Origin: Clostridia bacterium
GTDB lineage: Bacteria; Bacillota; Clostridia; RGIG6154
Assembly (NCBI GenBank): GCA_017523005.1
Contig: JAFWXG010000098.1
Coordinates: 1 to 10,458, forward strand
Length of the DNA stretch: 10,458 nucleotides
Direction of reading: 5' to 3'
The notes beneath the pieces were generated by a model. It searched no databases, had not been told where the DNA came from, and saw nothing but the letters and a program-made list of their open reading frames with translations. Both the position numbers and the translations under genes were made by a program. Positions 5,416 to 10,458 of the stretch are shown one piece after another. Within the stretch, counting starts at the first letter, position 1, and each line of letters opens with the position of its first letter.

Positions 5416-6813
5416 ATGCGTACCAATAAACAGGACTACACATCAGAAGATAAACAATTTATTGATAATTTAATAGATGTAACAAAACGCACCAACGAAA
5501 TCCCGCTTGAATATTACGGAAACTATAATGTTAAAAGAGGTCTTCGTAATGCTGACGGAACAGGTGTTTTGGTTGGTCTTACCGTTATCGGCGAGGTTCA
5601 CGGTTATGTTATTCAAGACGCTGACCGCGTTCCCTGTAAGGGCAGACTTTTGTATCGCGGTATTGATGTCAGGGATTTGGTAAAGGGCTGTCAGAGAGAG
5701 GGTAGGTTTGGCTTTGAAGAGGTTTGTTATCTGCTTTTATTCGGCGTCCTCCCTACTAAACAACAGCTTAATGATTTTACAAACCTTTTAAACCATTTGC
5801 GTGAGTTGCCTGACGGGTTTGTTGAGGATATGATTATTAAAGCACCCTCTAAAAATGTCATGAACAAGCTTGGAAGAAGTGTGCTTGCATTATATTCTTA
5901 TGATGAAAACCCCGATGACTTGTCAATAGAAAATGTTTTATTGCAATCACTTAACTTAATTGCAAAATTCCCCACACTTATTGCTGACGCATATTCTGTA
6001 AAGCGCCGTTTTTACGACAATGACAGTTTAGTTTTGCACGCACCCCATCCAACCTTAAGTGCGTCCGAAAACTTCCTGTATATGCTTCGTACAGACCACA
6101 AGTATACAAAGCTTGAGGCTGAAATTTTAGACCTTTGCATGATAATCCATGCAGAACACGGCGGGGGTAACAACTCGGCATTTACTACCCATGTAGTTTC
6201 CTCCTCGGGCACTGATACATATTCTGCAATCGCGTCTGCTATCTGCTCTCTTAAAGGCCCAAAACATGGCGGTGCGGCAGCAACGGTTGCACAGATGTTT
6301 GACGAAATCAAGGCGAATGTTTCTGATTGGTCTGACGAAAATGAAATTGACAAATATCTCGTTAAGATAATTAACAAGGAAGCTTTTGACAAAACAGGAC
6401 TTATTTATGGTATCGGTCATGCGGTTTACACACTTTCCGACCCGCGTGCTGTTATGCTTAAAGAAAAAGCAAGAGAGCTTGCAGAATCAAAAGGCAGACT
6501 CGACGAGTTCAAGCTTTATGAAACAGTTGAAAGACTTGCTCCCATTGTATTTAACAGAGAAAAAAACAGACATCATGTGATGTCTGCAAATGTGGACTTT
6601 TATTCAGGGTTTGTATATGATATGCTCGGAATTCCGCAGGATTTGTTTACACCGCTTTTTGCTATGTCAAGAATTGTAGGCTGGTGCGCTCACAGAATGG
6701 AAGAGATTGTATCGGGCGGGAAAATTATCCGTCCTGCATACAAGAGTATTGCTCATCGCAGTCAATATGTTTCTCTTGAAGAAAGAGATAACACCGTATT
6801 TTCAGAAGAATAA
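5416..6813 (+). CDS. gltA: Citrate synthase, Si-type (possibly citrate/2-methylcitrate synthase)
   Basis: A 465-residue cytoplasmic enzyme that condenses acetyl-CoA with oxaloacetate to give citrate, the entry step to the TCA cycle or to glutamate synthesis. The catalytic triad of the family is intact: His284 in KGPKHGGA, His335 in GIGHAVYT and Asp394 in NVDFYSG. Oxaloacetate-binding HAEHGGGNNSAF (245-256) and the C-terminal RIVGWCAHRMEE (419-430) are also present. The first 60 or so residues form a leading segment that makes it longer than the approximately 370-residue Bacillus enzymes; the core fold begins near GYVIQDADRV. The start is well fixed by AAAGGAG (5402-5408) 7 bases before ATG. 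The gene stands alone, divergent from spoIID, with its own promoter and terminator, and no aconitase or isocitrate dehydrogenase is next to it. Propionyl-CoA use as a 2-methylcitrate synthase cannot be excluded. Confidence 0.95.
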   Translation: MRTNKQDYTSEDKQFIDNLIDVTKRTNEIPLEYYGNYNVKRGLRNADGTGVLVGLTVIGEVHGYVIQDADRVPCKGRLLYRGIDVRDLVKGCQREGRFGFEEVCYLLLFGVLPTKQQLNDFTNLLNHLRELPDGFVEDMIIKAPSKNVMNKLGRSVLALYSYDENPDDLSIENVLLQSLNLIAKFPTLIADAYSVKRRFYDNDSLVLHAPHPTLSASENFLYMLRTDHKYTKLEAEILDLCMIIHAEHGGGNNSAFTTHVVSSSGTDTYSAIASAICSLKGPKHGGAAATVAQMFDEIKANVSDWSDENEIDKYLVKIINKEAFDKTGLIYGIGHAVYTLSDPRAVMLKEKARELAESKGRLDEFKLYETVERLAPIVFNREKNRHHVMSANVDFYSGFVYDMLGIPQDLFTPLFAMSRIVGWCAHRMEEIVSGGKIIRPAYKSIAHRSQYVSLEERDNTVFSEE

Positions 6814-6814
6814 T

Positions 6815-6844
6815 AAAAAAGCTCTCAAAATTGAGAGCTTTTTT
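6815..6844. terminator. Bidirectional terminator between citrate synthase and TSCPD gene
   Basis: AAAAAAGCTCTCAA (6815-6828) is exactly complementary to TTGAGAGCTTTTTT (6831-6844). The GC-containing core GCTCTC/GAGAGC is flanked by an A-run on one side and a T-run on the other, so it can terminate transcripts in both directions. It fills nearly the whole gap between the two convergent stop codons. Confidence 0.92.
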
Positions 6845-6845
6845 G

Positions 6846-7094
6846 TTATTCGTTTATCGCGCTTTGTATTGCTTCTGCAAGCTGGTCGGGACAAGAAGTT
6901 TGCTTAAATCCGCATTTTATACCTTTAAGCAGAGAAACAAGCTCTTCGGCAGGTCTTCCTTCTGCAAGTAAAGCTACACCTTGGGTGTTTCCGCTGCAAC
7001 CACCCAAAAACTTAACATTTTTCACAATTCCGTCTTCTAAATCAAAGGATATTTTCATAGAACAAACACCCTTTGGACTATAATCAAATCTCAT
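6846..7094 (-). CDS. Small stand-alone TSCPD-domain protein (TIGR03905-like)
   Basis: An 82-residue cytoplasmic protein that consists almost entirely of a TSCPD domain: the Cys-containing FDYSPKGVC near the start, the strand VKNVKFLGGCSGN, and the family-naming TSCPDQLAEAI near the end. The domain is also found at the C terminus of B12-dependent ribonucleotide reductases, but the role of the stand-alone form is unknown. Conserved cysteines (in GVC, GGC, IKC and SCP) suggest metal binding or redox chemistry, which is an inference. I start at ATG 7094 rather than the upstream in-frame ATG at 7154. GAGGAGA (plus 7101-7107) lies just before it, the promoter at 7121-7149 would place the transcript start downstream of 7154, and the resulting length matches the family of about 80 residues. 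Confidence 0.88.
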   Translation of the reverse strand: MRFDYSPKGVCSMKISFDLEDGIVKNVKFLGGCSGNTQGVALLAEGRPAEELVSLLKGIKCGFKQTSCPDQLAEAIQSAINE

Positions 7095-7120
7095 AAATTT
7101 TCTCCTCTTGTTTTTTTTAT

Positions 7121-7149
7121 AGTATAAATCAAAATCCGTGAAATTGCAA
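7121..7149 (-). promoter_or_regulatory. Sigma-A promoter of the TSCPD gene
   Basis: On the minus strand, TTGCAA (plus 7144-7149) and TATACT (plus 7121-7126) are spaced by 17 bases. The transcript would start near 7114. This position rules out the longer upstream start codon at 7154. Confidence 0.7.
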
Positions 7150-7165
7150 GACAAATATACATATC

Positions 7166-7195
7166 TTTTTGATTTTTACAGAAACTAATCAAAAA
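7166..7195. repeat. Inverted repeat upstream of the DUF421 gene
   Basis: TTTTTGATT (7166-7174) and AATCAAAAA (7187-7195) are exact complements around a 12-base spacer, ending 2 bases before the ribosome binding site GAGGTG (7198-7203). It could be an operator or an RNA hairpin. I found no clear sigma-A promoter for the DUF421 gene in this gap, so its promoter may be of another class. Confidence 0.35.
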
Positions 7196-7208
7196 ACGAG
7201 GTGCGAAA

Positions 7209-7889
7209 ATGGCGGTTTCCCTGATTAGAAGTGTAATTTTGTATTTGCTGGTTGTGAGTGTCTACAGGCTTATGGGCAAGCGCCAGATTGGCGAGCTTCA
7301 GCCAAGCGAACTGGTGCTTGCAATTATGATTTCAGATGTAGCGTCAGTTCCCATGCAATCGGCTACAACCCCTTTGGTAAGCGGGATTGTTCCTGTCTTA
7401 ACTCTTATGTTTATTGAAGTTTCACCTTCCTTTATTGCGCAAAAAAGCGAAAAATTAAGAAAGGTCATTACAGGTGCGCCAAGTCTTATTATCGCTGAGG
7501 GAAAACTTCAGGTCAAAGAAATGGAAAAATTAAGATTTAATATTGACGACCTTATAGAACAACTCCGCAATAACGGATATTTCGATGTGGGAGAAATTGC
7601 TTTTGCAGTACTTGAAACTAACGGCAACTTAAGTATCATGCCAAAGGAAGAACATCGGCCTGTTACAATCAAGGACTTAAATGTAAATAAAGGTAAGGCG
7701 GAATTTACTTTTAATATAATAAAAGACGGGGTTTTAGATAAAGACGCATTAAAAAAACTGGGACATGATGAAGCCTGGGTTAATTCGGAAATAAAAAAGC
7801 ATAAAATATCAAGCATAAAAAAGGTGTTTTTGCTTTGCGCGGACAAAAACGGAGTTACTTTTATTCAACGAAAGGAATTTAAAAAATGA
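7209..7889 (+). CDS. DUF421 (YetF-like) membrane protein
   Basis: A 226-residue membrane protein of the DUF421/YetF family. The N-terminal third holds about three membrane segments (about 3-19, 34-47 and 56-74), with the family signature RLMGKRQIGELQPSELV between the first two and ISDVASVPM after the second. The rest is a cytoplasmic domain: TGAPSLIIAEGKL (88-100), then FNIDDLIEQLRNNGYFDVGE (110-129), then AVLETNGNLSIMP (133-145). DUF421 proteins of Bacillus (YetF, the 2Duf protein) have been linked to the stability of the spore inner membrane, so a sporulation role is plausible here but not shown. ATG follows GAGGTG at 7198-7203. It overlaps the DUF4363 gene by 4 nt. That pairing recurs in Clostridia and suggests that the two proteins act together. 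Confidence 0.9.
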   Translation: MAVSLIRSVILYLLVVSVYRLMGKRQIGELQPSELVLAIMISDVASVPMQSATTPLVSGIVPVLTLMFIEVSPSFIAQKSEKLRKVITGAPSLIIAEGKLQVKEMEKLRFNIDDLIEQLRNNGYFDVGEIAFAVLETNGNLSIMPKEEHRPVTIKDLNVNKGKAEFTFNIIKDGVLDKDALKKLGHDEAWVNSEIKKHKISSIKKVFLLCADKNGVTFIQRKEFKK

Positions 7890-8266
7890 GAGTATTTACT
7901 ATTTCTGCAATAGCATTTGCGGTATTGCTTATAATTGTTTTTGTGTACCAGGCTGTTTCTTCAAAGGCAGAACAGGACATTTTAAGTTTAACTTCAGTGT
8001 TGGAAAAAGGAATTGCCGAGGAAAATATAAATAGCGTAAGCGAGACATTTGCTTCTCTTCAGGATAAATGGAAATCAACAAGAAAATTGCTTATGGCGGT
8101 GTCGGAGCACTCTGATTTAGACAGGGTGGAGGAGCATGTTAAAAATATCGGCAGTGAGCTTAAATATGAAAACTTTGAAGATGCATACAAAGAGGTTCAG
8201 CTTTTTAAAATGCTTTTGCATAATATATTTTCAATCTCACAGCCAACGCTTACAAATATTTTGTAG
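7886..8266 (+). CDS. DUF4363 family membrane-anchored protein
   Basis: A 126-residue protein with one N-terminal membrane anchor (about 5-24). A mostly helical extracytoplasmic or membrane-proximal region of about 100 residues follows, including QDKWKSTRKLLMAVSEHSDLDRVEEHV, which resembles the conserved Trp/His-containing helix pair of DUF4363. Function is unknown. The ATG overlaps the DUF421 stop (ATGA) and has its own AAAGGA (7871-7876), so the two are translationally coupled and probably partners in one membrane complex (inference). No terminator follows, so some transcripts may continue into the response regulator gene. Confidence 0.82.
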   Translation: MRVFTISAIAFAVLLIIVFVYQAVSSKAEQDILSLTSVLEKGIAEENINSVSETFASLQDKWKSTRKLLMAVSEHSDLDRVEEHVKNIGSELKYENFEDAYKEVQLFKMLLHNIFSISQPTLTNIL

Positions 8267-8270
8267 GTGG

Positions 8271-8299
8271 TTGATTTTTTGTTAAAAATATGATATACT
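8271..8299 (+). promoter_or_regulatory. Extended -10 promoter of the response regulator gene
   Basis: TATACT at 8294-8299 is preceded by TGA (8291-8293), giving the TGn extended -10 element. A partial -35 TTGATT (8271-8276) sits 17 bases upstream. The transcript would start near 8306, about 25 nt before the ATG. It allows the regulator/acyl-CoA synthetase pair to be expressed apart from DUF421/DUF4363. Confidence 0.75.
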
Positions 8300-8330
8300 T
8301 AAATGTAAATATAAAGTCGGGAGGGTAAAT

Positions 8331-9032
8331 ATGGCAAAACGAGTTTTGATTGTAGATGATGAGAAAGCTATTGTTGACATTATCAAATTTAATCTGGTTC
8401 GCGAAGGATATGAGACCATTGAGGCTTATGACGGTTTAGACGGTCTTAATAAGGCGCTTGCTGAAAAGCCTGACTTAATTTTACTTGATGTGATGCTCCC
8501 ATCTATGCCGGGGTTTGATGTGTGCAAAAAAATCCGCGAAAAAAGCGGTGTTCCCATCATCATGCTGACCGCAAGAACTGATGAAATTGACAAGGTTTTG
8601 GGGTTAGAGCTTGGCGCTGATGATTACATAACAAAGCCTTTTGGAATAAGAGAGGTTATGGCAAGAGTTAAGGCTAACCTAAGACGCACTTCTGCTGAAG
8701 CGGAGGTTCAGGAGAAGGTTTTAGTGTTCGGAAGCTTAACCATAGACCTTGAAAAATTTGAGGTTACGAAAAACGGAAAGGCGATAAGCCTTACTTTACG
8801 CGAATTTGAACTTTTAAAGTTTTTAGCTTGCCAGCCCGAAAAAATTGTTTCCCGCGACAACCTTTTAGAAAAGGTTTGGGGATATGAGCACTTATCGGGA
8901 GATGACAGAACTGTTGATGTAACAGTAAGGCGTCTTCGTGAAAAAATCGAAGATGACGACAGTCACCCGAATTTTATTATAACAAAGCGTGGCAGAGGAT
9001 ATTATTTTAATGCAAACCAGGAGGTTGAGTAA
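8331..9032 (+). CDS. OmpR/PhoB-family response regulator, WalR-like
   Basis: A 233-residue two-component response regulator. The receiver domain is about residues 3-118: acidic pair Asp9/Asp10, phospho-acceptor Asp53 in LLDVMLP, Thr80 in IIMLTA, and Lys102 in YITKPF. A winged-helix DNA-binding domain follows (about 128-228), with ISLTLREFELLKFLA, the WGYEH turn and the recognition-helix region RTVDVTVRRLREKIE, ending in RGRGYYF. The closest families by eye are WalR/YycF and PhoP/PhoB. All residues for phosphorylation are present. Start: GGGAGGG (8319-8325) 5 bases before ATG. Oddly, the next gene is not a histidine kinase but an acyl-CoA synthetase starting 1 nt after the stop, so the cognate kinase must be elsewhere or past the right edge. 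The target genes are unknown. Confidence 0.93.
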   Translation: MAKRVLIVDDEKAIVDIIKFNLVREGYETIEAYDGLDGLNKALAEKPDLILLDVMLPSMPGFDVCKKIREKSGVPIIMLTARTDEIDKVLGLELGADDYITKPFGIREVMARVKANLRRTSAEAEVQEKVLVFGSLTIDLEKFEVTKNGKAISLTLREFELLKFLACQPEKIVSRDNLLEKVWGYEHLSGDDRTVDVTVRRLREKIEDDDSHPNFIITKRGRGYYFNANQEVE

Positions 9033-9033
9033 A

Positions 9034-10458
9034 ATGCAATATAAAGAATTTACAAAAGCAGTTAGAGATGAAAGTAAATACAAATATCCGTTAAACAAGG
9101 TGCGTCTTATAACAACAATCAGAGATATGTTTGACTCAAGCACCTTGCTTTTTGCTGAAAACACAGCTTTTTTGGTAAAAGATGTTCACGGCGAGCCGTA
9201 CAGAGAAATTTCTTATGCAGAATTCAGAAGAGATGTTTATGCTTTGGGTACTGCACTTATTGCTCTTGGCTTAAAGGATAAAAAAATTGCAGTAGTAGGC
9301 GAAAACCGCTACGAATGGGCGCTTACATATATGGCAACAGTTTGCGGTGTGGGAACTATTGTTCCTCTCGATAAGGAACTTCCTGAAAACGAGCTTAGAA
9401 CTTTAATTGAAATGGCAAAGGTTTCTGCTGTTGTTTACTCAGAAAAAATGCACAAAAAGTTCCCCGAGCTCTTCTCTGAAAACAGCCAGTATATTTGTCT
9501 TAACATGGATGACGATGCTGACGATGTGTCATTAAAACAGCTTATTAAAAAGGGCAACGAGTTGCTCGCAAAGGGCGAAGACCAGTTTGTTACCGCTTGC
9601 CCGAAAGCAGACGATGTTAACATATTGCTCTTTACATCAGGTACAACAGGCGTTGCAAAGGGCGTTATGTTATCTCACAGAAATATCGCAAGCAACTTGA
9701 TGAACATGAGTTCTATGCACAATATGCACCCCGGATTGAGATTTTTCTCTATGCTCCCAATCCATCATACTTATGAATGTACCTGCGGATATTTGTGTCC
9801 GATTTATTGCGGTGCGTCTATCGCATACTGTGAGGGATTAAAGTACATCGTTAAGAATATGCAGGAGGCACATCCGGCTTATTTCTTAGCTGTTCCGCAG
9901 GTGGTTGAGTCTATCTACCGCCAGATCTGGAACAATATCAGAAAACAAGGCAAAGATAAATTGGTTAGCAAAATTATTCCAATTTCAGACTTTCTCCTTA
10001 AATTCAACATTGATATAAGAAAAATAGTATTTAAGGAAATTCACGAAAACTTGGGTGGAAAGATGCAGTTGTTCATTTCGGGTGCTGCAGCGCTTGACCC
10101 TGAAGTTATTAAAGGTATGAGAAGCTTCGGCTTGAATGTTGTTCAGGGCTACGGTTTGACAGAATGTTCTCCCATTGCTGCGGTTAACCGCGATATTTAT
10201 TGGAATGATGCGTCTGTAGGTCAGCCTCCTATCGAGGTTGAGGTTAAGATTGACAACCCCAACGAAGAGGGTATCGGCGAAATCTTAATCAGAGGCGAAA
10301 ATGTTATGGTCGGGTACTATGAAAATGAAGAAGAAACAGCAAAAACCATTGTTGACGGCTGGTTACATACAGGCGACATGGGATATATTGACGAAAACGA
10401 TTTCATTTACATAACAGGAAGACTTAAAAATGTTATTATTACTTCAAACGGTAAAAAT
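9034..10458 (+). CDS. Long-chain acyl-CoA synthetase (AMP-forming), 3' end cut by window
   Basis: An open frame of 475 codons runs off the right edge; whole family members are roughly 550-600 residues. It is an ANL-superfamily adenylate-forming ligase of the FadD/long-chain type (COG1022), activating a fatty acid with ATP and then CoA. Motifs in order: LLFTSGTTGVAKGVMLSH (198-215, phosphate-binding loop); MLPIHHTYE (240-248), which in this class lies at the substrate tunnel; FISGAAALD (347-355); VVQGYGLTECSP (369-380); GWLHTGDMGYID (442-453) with the ribose-binding Asp; and GRLKNVIITSNGKN (462-475) at the hinge. The C-terminal lysine-bearing subdomain lies beyond the window. ATG 9034 has AGGAGG (9019-9024) inside the end of the response regulator gene, so the two are co-transcribed and translationally coupled. 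The acid substrate cannot be told. Confidence 0.93.
   Translation, partial: MQYKEFTKAVRDESKYKYPLNKVRLITTIRDMFDSSTLLFAENTAFLVKDVHGEPYREISYAEFRRDVYALGTALIALGLKDKKIAVVGENRYEWALTYMATVCGVGTIVPLDKELPENELRTLIEMAKVSAVVYSEKMHKKFPELFSENSQYICLNMDDDADDVSLKQLIKKGNELLAKGEDQFVTACPKADDVNILLFTSGTTGVAKGVMLSHRNIASNLMNMSSMHNMHPGLRFFSMLPIHHTYECTCGYLCPIYCGASIAYCEGLKYIVKNMQEAHPAYFLAVPQVVESIYRQIWNNIRKQGKDKLVSKIIPISDFLLKFNIDIRKIVFKEIHENLGGKMQLFISGAAALDPEVIKGMRSFGLNVVQGYGLTECSPIAAVNRDIYWNDASVGQPPIEVEVKIDNPNEEGIGEILIRGENVMVGYYENEEETAKTIVDGWLHTGDMGYIDENDFIYITGRLKNVIITSNGKN

Noticed and set aside
5978..6420. Three overlapping minus-strand frames inside citrate synthase
   Set aside because: The sense frame has intact catalytic motifs throughout, so these are mirror frames.
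7095..7154. Upstream extension of the TSCPD protein by 20 residues (ATG at 7154)
   Set aside because: The promoter at 7121-7149 lies inside the extension, and the good ribosome binding site serves ATG 7094.
8892..9164. Minus-strand frame across the regulator/synthetase junction
   Set aside because: It covers two sense genes with strong motifs and ribosome binding sites; there is no independent support.

Overview
This is an AT-rich window from a spore-forming, low-GC Gram-positive bacterium, most likely a member of the Clostridia. The evidence is a SpoIID-family sporulation lytic transglycosylase, a highly codon-biased SLH-domain S-layer-type protein, a DUF421/DUF4363 membrane pair, strong GGAGG-type ribosome binding sites and intrinsic terminators at the convergent gene ends. 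Genus and species cannot be read from the sequence. There is no sign of phage, IS elements, CRISPR arrays or RNA genes.

Layout. The left edge cuts a sugar-phosphate isomerase/epimerase (2-334, +), which ends at an intrinsic terminator. Next comes a near-consensus promoter (473-502) with a structured leader of about 115 nt, driving a large secreted SLH-domain protein (625-3621, +). This gene has very restricted codon use, as expected of an abundant envelope protein. Its terminator faces the terminator of two minus-strand genes for exported envelope or sporulation proteins: a CAP/SCP-domain (YkwD-like) protein (3729-4352) and SpoIID (4429-5313). Divergent from spoIID is a Si-type citrate synthase (5416-6813, +). 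Citrate synthase and a small minus-strand TSCPD-domain protein (6846-7094) share a bidirectional terminator. Divergent from the TSCPD gene, a plus-strand cluster runs to the right edge: a DUF421 (YetF-like) membrane protein (7209-7889), a DUF4363 protein overlapping it by 4 nt (7886-8266), an OmpR/WalR-like response regulator with its own extended -10 promoter (8331-9032), and a long-chain acyl-CoA synthetase (9034 to beyond 10458) whose start lies 1 nt after the regulator's stop.

How the genes relate. Most of the window is envelope and sporulation biology (S-layer protein, CAP protein, SpoIID, DUF421/DUF4363), with carbon metabolism (isomerase, citrate synthase, acyl-CoA synthetase) between. 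The most unusual points are: the S-layer leader, which has a possible 14-codon upstream ORF and a hairpin that could mask the Shine-Dalgarno; a 9-mer (AAATTGTAA) shared by the S-layer and citrate synthase promoter regions; the tight coupling of an apparently orphan response regulator to an acyl-CoA synthetase; and a Cys in place of a probable zinc-ligand His in SpoIID. I found no clear new defence system or mobile system here.
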